Source of the DNA: Mucilaginibacter gracilis
Lineage (GTDB): Bacteria > Bacteroidota > Bacteroidia > Sphingobacteriales > Sphingobacteriaceae
Length of the DNA: 64,000 nucleotides
Direction: 5' to 3'
Assembly (NCBI RefSeq): GCF_003633615.1
Contig: NZ_RBKU01000001.1
Coordinates: 3,038,001-3,102,000, forward strand
The notes beneath the pieces are model-generated. The model did not search any database. It was not told where the DNA came from and saw only the letters and a program-made list of their open reading frames with translations. Positions 44,125 through 54,374 of the stretch are shown here, piece after piece (positions within the stretch are counted from its first letter, which is position 1; each line of letters starts with the position of its first letter). The position numbers and the translations under genes are program-made.

Positions 44125-44217
44125 ATGGACACGATACTCACCATTGCCTACGTAGTCATCTTCGTAGCCTTTTTTTGGCTCTTTTTTAAATCCGTTAACT
44201 ATTTCGAAAACATTTAA
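44125..44217 (+). CDS. 30-residue one-helix protein preceding KdpF
   Basis: This short gene encodes MDTILTIAYVVIFVAFFW followed by LFFKSVNYFENI: a single transmembrane helix with a short charged tail. It is the first gene after the sigma-54 promoter, and 5 bp separate it from kdpF, so it is almost certainly cotranscribed with the pump. It is not KdpF, which follows separately. It may be an accessory subunit or a duplicate of the KdpF role; no family is recognised. Confidence 0.55.
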   Translation: MDTILTIAYVVIFVAFFWLFFKSVNYFENI

Positions 44218-44222
44218 TCATC

Positions 44223-44300
44223 ATGCTTGCACTATTCATTGTTGCAGTAGCCGTTTTTATTTACATGATATACGTACTGCTTAACCCCGAAAAATTTTAA
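44223..44300 (+). CDS. kdpF: Potassium-transporting ATPase small subunit KdpF
   Basis: This 25-residue one-helix peptide (ALFIVAVAVFIYMIYVLL) ends NPEKF, matching the typical KdpF tail. KdpF stabilises the KdpABC complex in the inner membrane. It ends 3 bp before kdpA. Confidence 0.85.
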   Translation: MLALFIVAVAVFIYMIYVLLNPEKF

Positions 44301-44303
44301 ACT

Positions 44304-46019
44304 ATGAACACCGAATTAACCGGAGTAATAATCATGTATTTGGTTACTATTCTATTAGCCATCCCATTGGGTAAATACATAGCCAAAGTATTTAATGGCG
44401 ATAAAACCTGGCTCAATTTTATGGCCCCTTTAGAGCGGCTTATTTTTAAAATAAGCGGTATTAATACCGAAAAGGAAATGAATTGGAAACAACACCTCAA
44501 AGCGTTGCTTACCATTAATGTACTTTGGTTGTTTTATGCTTTTTTTTGCTTAATGTTTCAGGCTCATTTGCCGCTTAACCCCGATGCAAATCCAAATCAA
44601 ACGCCCGATTTGGCCTTTAACACCGCCATCAGCTTTATAACCAACACCAACCTGCAAGATTATTCGGGCGAGAGTGGTGCTACATATTACACACAATTAT
44701 TTGTGTTTACGTTTTTACACTTTGTAAGCGCGGCAACAGGTATAGCCGCCATGATGGTTGTTTTTAAAGCCATGAAAGATAAGGTTACCGATAAACTTGG
44801 TAACTTTTGGGACTTTTTTATCAAATCAATAACCCGCTTATTGTTGCCTATAAGTATTGTTGTAGCAGTAATATTAGCCTTTAACGGTACACCTACAAGT
44901 TACGCAGGTAAACAAACACTAATAACTTTACAAGGCGATACCGCCCATGTATCGCGCGGCCCTGCAGCCGGTATGATAGCCATTAAACAGGTAGGCACCA
45001 ACGGTGGCGGCTGGTTTGGCGCAAACTCTGCCCACCCGCTCGAAAATCCTAATTATTTAACCAACATGGTTGAAAACATTAGCATCATACTTATACCTAT
45101 AGCATTGGTTTTTGCATTAGGTTTTTATTTAAACCGCAAAAAACTATCGTGGGTAATTTATGGTGTGATGACGGCCGGCTTCCTAATTATGCTCATCCCA
45201 TCAATTAACGCCGAAGTTAGCGGCAGCCCTGCCCTTGCACATATGGGCATAAGCCAACCCGGCGGCGCAATGGAGGGTAAAGAAACCCGCTTTGGCCCGG
45301 CAGCATCTGCTTATTGGGGTATATGTACAACGGTAACATCAAATGGTTCGGTAAACGCCATGCACGATAGCATGATGCCAATATCCGGCATGAGCCAAAT
45401 GTTTGATATGATGATTAATGCCTTTTATGGTGGCGTGGGCGTAGGTTATTTAAACTTCTACATCTTTATCATCATCGCTGTGTTTATTTCGGGCTTAATG
45501 GTAGGCCGCACGCCCGAGTTTATGGGGCGCAAAATTGAGGCCCGCGAAATGAAGATAGCTTCGCTGATAGCTTTATTGCACCCCTTTTTAATATTGGTTG
45601 GCACAGCCGCAGCATCATATGCGCTGGTACATTTCCCTAATATTGATTGGGCCGAAAAACCGTCGGCATGGTTGGCTAACCCAAGCTTTCACGGCTTTTC
45701 CGAAATGCTTTACCAATTTACTTCAAGCTCGGCCAACAACGGTTCTGGCTACGAAGGTTTAGGCGATAACTCCATTTTTTGGAACGTAGGTGCAGGCATA
45801 GTGATGTTTATCGGCAGGTTTTTACCAATTATAGGCCCGGTTGCCATTGCAGGTTTGCTGGCTAATAAAAAATTCATACCACAATCTGCCGGTACTTTAA
45901 AAAGCGATAGTGTAACGTTTGGCATCATGATATTTGCGGTAATATTTATTGTTGCTGCGCTATCATTCTTCCCTGCGCTTGCACTTGGTCCAATTGCCGA
46001 ACACGTTTCTATCAAATAA
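44304..46019 (+). CDS. kdpA: Potassium-transporting ATPase subunit KdpA
   Basis: This 571-residue channel-like subunit binds and conducts K+ within the KdpFABC P-type ATPase. About ten transmembrane helices are present. The four selectivity-loop segments are visible: [39 protein letters not shown] and [13 protein letters not shown]. Length and order match KdpA. It is 3 bp after kdpF and 14 bp before kdpB. Confidence 0.97.
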   Translation: MNTELTGVIIMYLVTILLAIPLGKYIAKVFNGDKTWLNFMAPLERLIFKISGINTEKEMNWKQHLKALLTINVLWLFYAFFCLMFQAHLPLNPDANPNQTPDLAFNTAISFITNTNLQDYSGESGATYYTQLFVFTFLHFVSAATGIAAMMVVFKAMKDKVTDKLGNFWDFFIKSITRLLLPISIVVAVILAFNGTPTSYAGKQTLITLQGDTAHVSRGPAAGMIAIKQVGTNGGGWFGANSAHPLENPNYLTNMVENISIILIPIALVFALGFYLNRKKLSWVIYGVMTAGFLIMLIPSINAEVSGSPALAHMGISQPGGAMEGKETRFGPAASAYWGICTTVTSNGSVNAMHDSMMPISGMSQMFDMMINAFYGGVGVGYLNFYIFIIIAVFISGLMVGRTPEFMGRKIEAREMKIASLIALLHPFLILVGTAAASYALVHFPNIDWAEKPSAWLANPSFHGFSEMLYQFTSSSANNGSGYEGLGDNSIFWNVGAGIVMFIGRFLPIIGPVAIAGLLANKKFIPQSAGTLKSDSVTFGIMIFAVIFIVAALSFFPALALGPIAEHVSIK

Positions 46020-46033
46020 TTACAACTAAGAAA

Positions 46034-48064
46034 ATGAAATCAACTCAAAATACTTTGTTTCAGGGCGATCAGGTAAGGGAGGCTTTAAAGCAATCCGTTA
46101 TCAAACTTGATCCCCGCATATTGGTGCGCAACCCCGTAATGTTTACGGTTGAAATTGGCACCGTGGTAATGCTTGTAGTAACCGCATATTCGGTTGCAAA
46201 CAAGGGTCAGGGCGGTTTTGGCTATAACCTGGCTGTGTTTATAGTTTTATTACTCACCGTATTGTTTGCCAACTTTGCCGAAGCCATTGCCGAGGCCCGT
46301 GGTAAAGCACAAGCCGAAAGCTTACGCAAAACCCGCGAAGAAACACCTGCCCGCTTACTGGTAAACGGTAAGGAAGAAAAGGTAATGTCGAGCCAGTTAA
46401 AAAAAGGTGATGTGTTTATTTGCGAAACAGGCGATAATATACCAACCGACGGCGAAATTATTGAAGGTATAGCCACAATTGATGAATCGGCCATTACCGG
46501 CGAATCTGCCCCGGTAATCCGCGAGTCTGGCGGTGATAAATCATCAGTTACCGGTGGTACCAAAGTATTATCCGACAGGATAAAAGTAATGGTAACCACC
46601 CAACCTGGCGAAAGCTTTTTAGATAAAATGATAGCCCTGGTTGAAGGTGCATCGCGCCAAAAAACACCTAACGAAATTGCCCTTACCATTTTACTGGCTG
46701 GCTTTACGCTGATATTTGTTATTGTATGCGTTACGCTGCAACCCTTTGCCGAATATGCTAACACCCCGATTACCATAGCGGCTTTTATTTCCCTGTTTGT
46801 TTGTTTGATACCTACCACTATCGGTGGCCTTTTATCGGCCATCGGTATTGCAGGTATGGATAGGGCGTTGCGTGCCAACGTAATCACAAAATCGGGCAAG
46901 GCGGTTGAAACTGCCGGCGATTTAGATACCCTGTTGCTTGATAAAACCGGCACCATAACCATAGGTAACCGTAAAGCCACAAACTTTTACCCTGCCCATG
47001 GGGTTGATGAGGTTGCTTTTACAAGGGCCTGCATATTAAGCTCCCTGGCCGACGAAACTCCCGAAGGTAAATCAATTGTTGAACTGGCCGAGCAATCAAA
47101 AAACATGCTTTCGGTTAAGGCTCCAAAAGATTCGGTATTTATTAAGTTTACTGCCGAAACCCGCTCAAGCGGTTTAGATACGCCCGATGGTTTGCGCATC
47201 CGTAAAGGCGCCTTTGATTCTATCCGTAACATCGCCGAAAAGGCCGGTAACGTGTTCCCTTCCGAAACTGCCGATCAGGTTCGCGCCATATCGTCTAAAG
47301 GTGGTACACCACTGGTAGTATCAGAAAACGAACAGATTTTGGGTGTGATTGAATTGCAGGATATTATTAAACCCGGCATTGCCGAACGTTTTGAGCGCCT
47401 GCGCAAAATGGGTGTTAAAACCGTAATGGTAACTGGTGATAACCCGCTTACTGCCAAGTTTATTGCCGAAAAGGCCGGTGTTGACGATTTTATTGCCGAA
47501 GCCAAGCCCGAAGATAAAATGAATTACATTAAACGCGAGCAACAAGGCGGCAAGCTGGTAGCCATGATGGGCGACGGTACAAACGATGCCCCTGCACTGG
47601 CACAGGCCGATGTTGGTGTGGCCATGAACAGCGGTACACAAGCCGCCAAAGAAGCCGGTAACATGGTTGACTTGGACAACGACCCTACTAAACTGATTGA
47701 GATTGTTGAAATAGGAAAACAATTGCTCATGACCCGCGGAACGCTTACCACGTTTTCGATAGCTAACGATGTGGCTAAGTATTTTGCCATAGTGCCGGCC
47801 TTGTTTATGGTATCAATACCTGCCTTAAAGGCTTTAAATATTATGGGTTTGCACAGCCCGCAATCGGCCATACTGTCGGCAGTAATATTTAACGCCATTA
47901 TAATACCTTTACTTATACCATTAGCCTTAAAGGGTGTTGAGTATAAGCCTATTGGTGCAAGCGCATTGTTGCGTCGCAACCTGTTTATTTATGGTTTTGG
48001 CGGGGTAATTATACCATTTATAGGTATCAAATTGATTGACCTTGCCGTAACCCTATTTATTTAA
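46034..48064 (+). CDS. kdpB: Potassium-transporting P-type ATPase KdpB
   Basis: This 676-residue ATPase drives K+ uptake. The phosphorylated aspartate is Asp303 in DKTGTIT. The actuator motif is TGESAPV, and the hinge motif [16 protein letters not shown] is intact. Membrane helices and length fit KdpB. It overlaps no gene and is tightly spaced between kdpA and kdpC. Confidence 0.97.
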   Translation: MKSTQNTLFQGDQVREALKQSVIKLDPRILVRNPVMFTVEIGTVVMLVVTAYSVANKGQGGFGYNLAVFIVLLLTVLFANFAEAIAEARGKAQAESLRKTREETPARLLVNGKEEKVMSSQLKKGDVFICETGDNIPTDGEIIEGIATIDESAITGESAPVIRESGGDKSSVTGGTKVLSDRIKVMVTTQPGESFLDKMIALVEGASRQKTPNEIALTILLAGFTLIFVIVCVTLQPFAEYANTPITIAAFISLFVCLIPTTIGGLLSAIGIAGMDRALRANVITKSGKAVETAGDLDTLLLDKTGTITIGNRKATNFYPAHGVDEVAFTRACILSSLADETPEGKSIVELAEQSKNMLSVKAPKDSVFIKFTAETRSSGLDTPDGLRIRKGAFDSIRNIAEKAGNVFPSETADQVRAISSKGGTPLVVSENEQILGVIELQDIIKPGIAERFERLRKMGVKTVMVTGDNPLTAKFIAEKAGVDDFIAEAKPEDKMNYIKREQQGGKLVAMMGDGTNDAPALAQADVGVAMNSGTQAAKEAGNMVDLDNDPTKLIEIVEIGKQLLMTRGTLTTFSIANDVAKYFAIVPALFMVSIPALKALNIMGLHSPQSAILSAVIFNAIIIPLLIPLALKGVEYKPIGASALLRRNLFIYGFGGVIIPFIGIKLIDLAVTLFI

Positions 48065-48084
48065 GAATTTAATTTTAATTAATC

Positions 48085-48654
48085 ATGAAAGCATATTTTT
48101 TGCCATCCCTTAAAATCACTATCATACTTATAGTATTGATGGGAGGCGTGTACCCTTTATTAATTTCGCTGGTTGGTAAACTAACCCCCGGCGGTGGCGA
48201 TGGCCAAACCATTACAGTAAACGGTAAAGTAGTAGGCTACGCTAATGTTGGCCAAAAGTTTACTAAAGACGAGTACTTTTGGTCGCGCCCGTCAGCGGTT
48301 GATTACCATGCCGATGGTTCTGCCGGCTCAAACAAGGGCCCAAACAATCCCGATTATTTAAAGGATGTTGAGGGTCGTATCCAAAACTTTTTAAAACATA
48401 ACCCAGGCGTAACCCGCAGCCAAATCCCATCAGAAATGGTTACAGCATCGGGCAGCGGTCTTGATCCGGATATATCGCCAGATGGTGCCAAGGTACAGGC
48501 TGCCCGTATAGCTAAAGTGCGCAACCTGCCTGTTGCGGGTGTTTTGGCACTGGTTAACCAGCATGTTGAGCAACCCTGGTTAGGCATATTTGGCCCATCA
48601 AAAGTAAACGTGCTGAAATTGAACGTTGCGCTGGATGCAATGGCTAAAAAGTAA
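48085..48654 (+). CDS. kdpC: Potassium-transporting ATPase subunit KdpC
   Basis: This 189-residue subunit has one N-terminal membrane helix (ITIILIVLMGGVYPLLISL) and a soluble domain with the conserved YFWSRPSA and GSGLDPDISPDGAKVQAARI blocks. KdpC supports ATP binding and coupling in the complex. It is 20 bp after kdpB; a hairpin and 117 bp then separate it from the KdpD-like gene. Confidence 0.96.
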   Translation: MKAYFLPSLKITIILIVLMGGVYPLLISLVGKLTPGGGDGQTITVNGKVVGYANVGQKFTKDEYFWSRPSAVDYHADGSAGSNKGPNNPDYLKDVEGRIQNFLKHNPGVTRSQIPSEMVTASGSGLDPDISPDGAKVQAARIAKVRNLPVAGVLALVNQHVEQPWLGIFGPSKVNVLKLNVALDAMAKK

Positions 48655-48677
48655 AAAATGTCCTTTTGAGTGGTAGT

Positions 48678-48739
48678 GAGAAATCTTTTGCGAGCGACAA
48701 GTCTACAGTACAGACCCCATCTCACGCAAAAGATTTCTC
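48678..48739 (+). repeat. Long-stem hairpin between kdpC and the kdpD-like gene
   Basis: The 15-bp perfect stem GAGAAATCTTTTGCG (48678-48692) pairs with 48725-48739 across a 32-nt loop. It could reduce read-through from the pump genes into the sensor genes or protect the upstream mRNA. It resembles the hairpins at 1449 and 51667. Confidence 0.55.
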
Positions 48740-48771
48740 CTTTAGGTTGAAATGAGTGATCTGATATAAAA

Positions 48772-49893
48772 ATGGAAAAAGAAGAATCGGTGCAACACTT
48801 TCTCGAATTGATTAAAAGATCACGCCGGGGAAAGTTTAAAATATACATTGGTATGAGCGCCGGGGTAGGCAAAACCTACCGCATGCTGCTTGAGGCCCAG
48901 GCCCTGCTGCGTAGCGGTATCGACGTGAAAATAGGTTACGTTGAAACCCATAAACGGCTTGAAACCGAGGCCCAACTAACAGGCTTGCCAATTATACCGC
49001 GCCGCAAATTGTTTTACAAAGGCAAAGAGCTGGAAGAAATGGATTTAAAGTCCATTATTAGTACCCATCCGGATGTTGTTGTGGTTGACGAGCTGGCACA
49101 CACCAACATTGAAGGCAGCCCTAACGAAAAACGCTGGCAGGATGTTGTTGAAATTTTAAACGCCGGTATTAATGTAATAAGCGCAGTAAACATTCAGCAT
49201 ATTGAAAGTTTGAACGAGGAGGTGGAGAAGATAACCGGCGTTACAATAAACGAACGCATACCCGACAGTATTTTGCAACTGGCAGACGAGGTGGTTAATA
49301 TTGACCTTACCGCCGACGAACTGATAGACCGCCTTAAAGCCGGAAAAATATACGACGAGCGAAAAATACCAACCGCGCTAAATAACTTTTTCCAGGCCGA
49401 GCGCATTTTACAACTGCGCGAACTGGCCCTTAAAGAAGTGGCCCACCAGGTTGAGCGTAAAATTGATATTGAGGTACCTAAAAATATAAAGCTGCGGCCC
49501 GAGTTATTGATGGCCTGCATTAGCACCAATGAAGAAACGGCTAAAGTTATCATCCGTAAAACGGCGCGGCTGGCATCATACTACCGCTCAAAATGGTATG
49601 TGCTGTACGTGCAAACTGATGGCGAAAGCAGCGATAAAATTAACCTGGCATCGCAAAGGCACCTTATCAATAATTTTAAACTGGCAACCCAGTTAGGCGG
49701 CGAGTTGCTGAAGGTTAAAAGCAATAATATTGCTAAAACAATTTGGCAAGCCGCCGAAGAACATGGTGTTACCACCATTTGCCTTGGCAAACCACAGTTT
49801 AAATTTTACCAGCTTATTTTAAAAACGGCTGTATTTACCCAATTATTAAACAAAATGTCGAAAACCCATATCGATATTGTAATACTATCATAA
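48772..49893 (+). CDS. KdpD sensor domain as a free-standing protein
   Basis: This 373-residue soluble protein corresponds to the N-terminal input half of KdpD only. The ATP-binding P loop is GMSAGVGKT (27-35), followed by the KdpD blocks GYVETHKR, VVVDELAHTNIEGS and VNIQHIESLNEEV. Residues about 245-373 form the Usp-like domain. The four membrane helices, GAF and kinase of full KdpD (about 890 residues) are missing, and the frame ends cleanly, so this is a stable short form and not a broken gene. A separate histidine kinase starts 1 bp later and is the likely partner. Confidence 0.92.
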   Translation: MEKEESVQHFLELIKRSRRGKFKIYIGMSAGVGKTYRMLLEAQALLRSGIDVKIGYVETHKRLETEAQLTGLPIIPRRKLFYKGKELEEMDLKSIISTHPDVVVVDELAHTNIEGSPNEKRWQDVVEILNAGINVISAVNIQHIESLNEEVEKITGVTINERIPDSILQLADEVVNIDLTADELIDRLKAGKIYDERKIPTALNNFFQAERILQLRELALKEVAHQVERKIDIEVPKNIKLRPELLMACISTNEETAKVIIRKTARLASYYRSKWYVLYVQTDGESSDKINLASQRHLINNFKLATQLGGELLKVKSNNIAKTIWQAAEEHGVTTICLGKPQFKFYQLILKTAVFTQLLNKMSKTHIDIVILS

Positions 49894-49894
49894 C

Positions 49895-51595
49895 ATGAGC
49901 ATTAAAAATAAACTTCGCGCCGGTATAAGCTTTCTGTTTTTACTGGCCCTGCTATGTTCGGGCCTTGCAGCTTACTATCTGCAACAGTTATCAAACGATT
50001 CTAAAGCTATTTTAAAAGATAATTACAACACCCTCAATTACCTTAAAAATATAAGCAGTGAGTTAGATGCACCTTTAACCCCGGCAAGTTTAAAAGTAAT
50101 AAGCACCAACCTAACGGCCCAGGAGCACAACATAACCGAGCCCGGCGAAAAACAGCTAACCAGCTCGTTGCGAAGTTTATATAACAGCTATCAGCTTTCG
50201 GCCAACAACCCGGTGCAAGCCGCACAACTCGCCGTTAAGATGCGTAACACTATCAACACCATCATGACCATTAATATGGACGCCATTAGGCTCAAAGATG
50301 CCAAAGCTAGTGATACAGCCAAGCACGCCTTAATTATAATTGCCCTTATCGGTTCGTTTTGCTTTTTAATCAGCTTTAGCTTTATGGTTAATTTTCCGGG
50401 GTATATAGCTACGCCAATCCGCGAGTTAACGCAAAGCATATTGCAAATAGCAAACAAAAACTATAGCAAACGCCTGGTTTTTAACTCGAAAGACGAGTAT
50501 GGCGAGCTTGCCGATGCCTTTAACCAAATGGCCAAAAAACTAAGCGAATATGAAACCAGCAACCTAGCTAACGTGCTTTTTGAAAAAAGGCGCATAGAAA
50601 CCATTATCAACTCCATGCACGATGCCCTGATAGGGGTTGACGATAAGCAAACCATTATTTTTGCCAACGATGTAGCCTGCAACTTAATTGGCCTCCCTAA
50701 AGATAAACTGATTAACGAGTTTGCCCCGCACATAGCCGAAGAAAACGATTTGCTGCGCAATATACTGGTAACCGATAACCGCAAAATGAAAATATTTGCC
50801 GACGGCCAGGAGAGCTATTTTACCAAAGAAGTGCTTGATGTTACCAATGATGCCCGCTTTATTGGCAAGGTTATTATTTTGAAAAACATTACCGAGTTTC
50901 AGCAATTGGATGAGGCAAAAACCAACTTTATAGCCACCATATCGCACGAACTTAAAACGCCTATATCATCAATAAAAATGAGCTTAAAACTGCTGGAAGA
51001 TGATAGGGTAGGGCAGGTGAATACCGAGCAGCGATCGTTGTTAGAAAACATTGAGGACGATACCCGCCGCCTGCTGCATATTACCGGAGAATTATTGGAC
51101 ATGGGCCAGCTTGAAACCGGTAAAATACAACTTAACTTTGGCAGCACACACCCGCAAAACATTGTTGACTATGCCGTTAAGGCCGTTAAGTTTATTGCCG
51201 ACCAGCGCCACGTTACCATTAAAGTTAAATGCGATGCAACGTTGCCAAACGTGCGGGCCGACTTGGATAAATCAACCTGGGTGCTAATAAACCTGCTCTC
51301 CAACGCCATAAAATACAGCCGCGAAAATGCCGAGGTTGACCTAACTGTTGAAAAACATAAAAAAGACAGCATTTACTTTTCGGTAACAGACCATGGGCAG
51401 GGTATTGAACACAAATACCTTTCGCGCATTTTCGACAGGTACTTTAAAATACCAGGTGCCACAACCGAGCAAACCGGTACCGGCCTTGGCCTTGCTATAG
51501 CAAAAGATTTTATTGAGGCCCAGGCCGGCAAAATAAGCGTTGAAAGCGAAATGGGCGAAGGAAGCAAATTTTGCTTTTGGCTACCCATTGGCTAA
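49895..51595 (+). CDS. Membrane histidine kinase with HAMP and PAS, partner of the split KdpD
   Basis: This 566-residue kinase has a first helix (about 9-29), a periplasmic sensor region of about 115 residues, a second helix (about 144-166), HAMP (167-220), PAS (about 230-335), the HisKA domain with phospho-His351 in ISHELKTP, and the HATPase domain with N box LINLLSNAIKYS and G box GTGLGLAIAK. All catalytic motifs are present. It begins 1 bp after the KdpD-like gene and must be cotranscribed. Its likely target is the sigma-54 regulator at 42594; this is inferred from gene order. Confidence 0.92.
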   Translation: MSIKNKLRAGISFLFLLALLCSGLAAYYLQQLSNDSKAILKDNYNTLNYLKNISSELDAPLTPASLKVISTNLTAQEHNITEPGEKQLTSSLRSLYNSYQLSANNPVQAAQLAVKMRNTINTIMTINMDAIRLKDAKASDTAKHALIIIALIGSFCFLISFSFMVNFPGYIATPIRELTQSILQIANKNYSKRLVFNSKDEYGELADAFNQMAKKLSEYETSNLANVLFEKRRIETIINSMHDALIGVDDKQTIIFANDVACNLIGLPKDKLINEFAPHIAEENDLLRNILVTDNRKMKIFADGQESYFTKEVLDVTNDARFIGKVIILKNITEFQQLDEAKTNFIATISHELKTPISSIKMSLKLLEDDRVGQVNTEQRSLLENIEDDTRRLLHITGELLDMGQLETGKIQLNFGSTHPQNIVDYAVKAVKFIADQRHVTIKVKCDATLPNVRADLDKSTWVLINLLSNAIKYSRENAEVDLTVEKHKKDSIYFSVTDHGQGIEHKYLSRIFDRYFKIPGATTEQTGTGLGLAIAKDFIEAQAGKISVESEMGEGSKFCFWLPIG

Positions 51596-51666
51596 ACCAC
51601 AACAATCTGCTTTTTGTATGGCCGGGTTGATGTAGGTTAAAAATGAGGGAAAACTACGTCATTAAT

Positions 51667-51732
51667 AACTAAGCGATCTCCGCGTAGCGCAAACCGGCTT
51701 GCAGAATAGCCCTATGTGGAGATTGCTTAGTT
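51667..51732. repeat. Long-stem hairpin after the kinase gene
   Basis: AACTAAGCGATCTCC (51667-51681) pairs with 51718-51732 with one mismatch across a 36-nt loop. It sits between the ends of the convergent kinase and hscA genes and may act as a transcription barrier. It resembles the hairpins at 1449 and 48678. Confidence 0.55.
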
Positions 51733-51772
51733 CCTTATAATTGACGCGGTTGTGAAGTTTGGTCTACTGTTT

Positions 51773-53629
51773 TTACTCCAAACTTTTACCGCGCATGGCG
51801 GTGCCAATAGCCTGGTCCATCAGGCGTTCGGCAAAGGGGCGGGTAAACTCGTTCAGCTCGTCTATAGCTTTGTGTATAATGTCTTTATCGCCGGTGGTTA
51901 GGCTTTCCTTTAGGGTGTTGAGCAGTTTGGTGGTGTCGGTAATTTCGCTAACGGTTAGCCAGCTTGTGTTTTTTTCTATAAAGTTTTTTACGGTGTAAAC
52001 CATTTGTTCGCCTTCGGTGCGGGCCTCAATTAACATGCGCTGGGCCACGTCGTCTTTGGCGTGAGTTATGCTGTCCATTAGCATTTGTTCAACCAAATCG
52101 TCGGTAATGCCGTAGGCGGGTTTAACTTCAACCTCTTGTTTTACACCGCTGCGCAGCTCAATAGCCTGTATCTTTAAAATGCCATCGGCGTTAAGCAAAA
52201 AGTTAATATCCACTTTGGGGAAACCGGCAGGCATAGATGGGATACCCTTCAGGTCAAACTCGGCCAGTTTACGGTTCTCTTTAATTAAATCGCGCTCGCC
52301 CTGGTAAACGGCAATTTTCATGTTCACCTGCCCATCTATTGATGTGGTGTACTGCCTGCCAGCCTTGGTTGGTATTTTGGTGTTGCGCGGAATAATTACA
52401 TCCATTAAACCACCCATTGTTTCAATACCTAACGATAGCGGGGTAACATCCAGCAACAAAATATCGCTCCGGTTGCCGGCCAAAACATCGGCCTGTATGG
52501 CGGCACCAAGGGCAACCACCTCGTCGGGGTTAACCTCGTCGTGCAGTTTGCGGCCAAAAAATTCCGAAACCATTTTTTTAACCAGCGCCGTGCGCGTGCT
52601 GCCGCCAACCATCACCACCTCGTCAATTTGGTTAATGCTAAGGTTAGCATCGGCCAGGGCGCTTTTGCAACTGTTAATGGTTAGTACAACCTTGGGCAAA
52701 ATAAGTGCCTCAAAGGTTTGCTTATCAATGGTGCACCAAATATCGCCCACCTTTTGGTTAAAAATACTTTGATGGCTGAAAGATATTTTAGCCTCTTCGG
52801 CCTTGAGCCTTAATTCCTGTAAAAGTTCGCGGTTGGCTAACAAAGCGGCACGGTCAAGCTTGTTTTGTTCAATCCAGTAATCTAAAATGGCGCGGTCAAA
52901 ATCGTCGCCGCCTAAAAAGGTATCGCCGTTGGTGGCCAGCACCTCAAAAATACCGTTCTGTATTTGCAGTATCGAAACATCAAAGGTGCCGCCGCCCAAA
53001 TCGTAAACTGCAATAGTTTTAGTTTCGGATGGGTCGAGCCCGATGCCGTAGGCTAAACTTGCCGCCGTAGGTTCGTTAACAATCCGCAGCACATCAAGGC
53101 CGGCAAGCTTACCGGCATCGCGTGTGGCCTGCCGTTGCGAATCGTTAAAATAAGCCGGCACGGTAACTACAGCGCGGTTAACGGGCGTTTTAAGCGCGTG
53201 TTCGGCACGCTCTTTCAGTTCCTTTAATATCAGGCCAGAAAGCTCGATGGGCGTATAAAATTTATCGCCGACTTTAATTTTTACAAGGCTCTCGCTGTTA
53301 TCGTCAATTACTTTGTAGCTAAAAAAATCTTTATGTTTTTCAATATCATGGTACGAGCGGCCCAGCAGGCGCTTAACCGAGAATATGGTATTTTGCGGAT
53401 CGGTTAGTAAAAAGTTTTTGGCTTCGTTGCCAACGCTAATTTCCCCGGCAGGGCCAAAGTGGACAATAGATGGCACCAAAACGCCCTTGCCCATATCGTT
53501 TATAACCTTGGGTTGCTTATCAGGATCAATAAAAGCCACCAGCGAATTGGTGGTGCCCAAGTCGATACCAACAATGATCTCTTCTTTTTGCAGTGAGCCT
53601 GTTGCCAGGTTGATAGAAATTTTAGCCAT
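51773..53629 (-). CDS. hscA: Fe-S cluster assembly chaperone HscA (Hsp70 family)
   Basis: This 618-residue Hsp70 has the ATPase motifs [27 protein letters not shown] and [14 protein letters not shown], and a substrate-binding domain from about residue 390. It is short, lacks the EEVD tail of DnaK, and its length matches HscA, which delivers Fe-S clusters from the IscU scaffold. The partner genes hscB and iscU are not adjacent. A minus-strand -7 box lies at 53647-53654. An acetyltransferase gene lies 57 bp upstream on the same strand. Confidence 0.85.
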   Translation of the reverse strand: MAKISINLATGSLQKEEIIVGIDLGTTNSLVAFIDPDKQPKVINDMGKGVLVPSIVHFGPAGEISVGNEAKNFLLTDPQNTIFSVKRLLGRSYHDIEKHKDFFSYKVIDDNSESLVKIKVGDKFYTPIELSGLILKELKERAEHALKTPVNRAVVTVPAYFNDSQRQATRDAGKLAGLDVLRIVNEPTAASLAYGIGLDPSETKTIAVYDLGGGTFDVSILQIQNGIFEVLATNGDTFLGGDDFDRAILDYWIEQNKLDRAALLANRELLQELRLKAEEAKISFSHQSIFNQKVGDIWCTIDKQTFEALILPKVVLTINSCKSALADANLSINQIDEVVMVGGSTRTALVKKMVSEFFGRKLHDEVNPDEVVALGAAIQADVLAGNRSDILLLDVTPLSLGIETMGGLMDVIIPRNTKIPTKAGRQYTTSIDGQVNMKIAVYQGERDLIKENRKLAEFDLKGIPSMPAGFPKVDINFLLNADGILKIQAIELRSGVKQEVEVKPAYGITDDLVEQMLMDSITHAKDDVAQRMLIEARTEGEQMVYTVKNFIEKNTSWLTVSEITDTTKLLNTLKESLTTGDKDIIHKAIDELNEFTRPFAERLMDQAIGTAMRGKSLE

Positions 53630-53646
53630 AACTAATTAACAAGCCG

Positions 53647-53654
53647 CAAATGTA
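53647..53654 (-). promoter_or_regulatory. Bacteroidota -7 box for hscA
   Basis: Minus-strand TACATTTG fits TAnnTTTG and ends 17 nt before the ATG at 53629. Confidence 0.45.
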
Positions 53655-53686
53655 TACAGTTTTTGGCTATGGCGTGTCATGGTAAT

Positions 53687-54259
53687 TTACGTTTTTGTGG
53701 GGTTTTTAAGTCCGGCTTTTTCCAGAGTTAAGATATAGGTAAGCATATTATCCACACCATCGTGACTGTTGTCGTAAGACCCATCACTGAGCTCGAAACC
53801 AAGTTTTTGCAATACCGCTACCGATCTTGCATTGTTTGCCGAAGGGAATGCCATTATAGCTTTTGCCCCAACTTGCGTAAAGCCAAATTGTAAAACTTCG
53901 GTTATGGCTTCGGTAATAATGCCCTTGCCCTGGTAGTCGGGCAGTAGTTCGTACCCAAGCTCAATGCTTTGGTTGGCTTCGTCAATATTCCAAAAGCATA
54001 GGGTGCCAATTAACAAATCCTCACTTTTTAAGGTAATGGCCCAGTAAAAGCTATGGCCGTTTTGTGTGAGTGTAATTATTTTTTGTATAAAGGCCAAAGC
54101 ATCCGCCACGCCGGTTGATGCTGGCCGGTCGATATACCGGTTCACTTCGGGGTTGGCCCTCAACTCGTGTATTTGCGGGGCATCGGTAGGTCTAAGCTGC
54201 CTTAGTATAAGCCTTTGGGTAGTTAGCTGCGGAAAGGTTGAAAACTTTAAATTTAGCAT
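53687..54259 (-). CDS. GNAT-family N-acetyltransferase, RimJ/RimL-like
   Basis: This 190-residue enzyme belongs to the Acetyltransf_3 group. It begins with FPQLTTQRLILRQL and carries the acetyl-CoA loop in ELLPDYQGKGIITEAI (about 105-120) and the terminal NARSVAVLQKLGF segment. The group includes ribosomal-protein and other protein or small-molecule N-acetyltransferases; the substrate is not inferable. Divergent from the gene at 54375. Confidence 0.88.
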   Translation of the reverse strand: MLNLKFSTFPQLTTQRLILRQLRPTDAPQIHELRANPEVNRYIDRPASTGVADALAFIQKIITLTQNGHSFYWAITLKSEDLLIGTLCFWNIDEANQSIELGYELLPDYQGKGIITEAITEVLQFGFTQVGAKAIMAFPSANNARSVAVLQKLGFELSDGSYDNSHDGVDNMLTYILTLEKAGLKNPTKT

Positions 54260-54374
54260 GGCATCTATTCAATTTGTACTATTGGTACAATACTTAGCGG
54301 CCTTTTTTTGCCGAATAACATCTTCATCTAATTTTCACTTAAAATATGTTATTTTCACCAATCAATAAACACTA

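Noticed and set aside
46222..46980. A 252-codon open frame antisense to kdpB
   Set aside because: It lies wholly inside kdpB, whose catalytic motifs are intact, and its translation is low-complexity Ser/Thr/Ile-rich with no family pattern. It is a shadow of codon bias.
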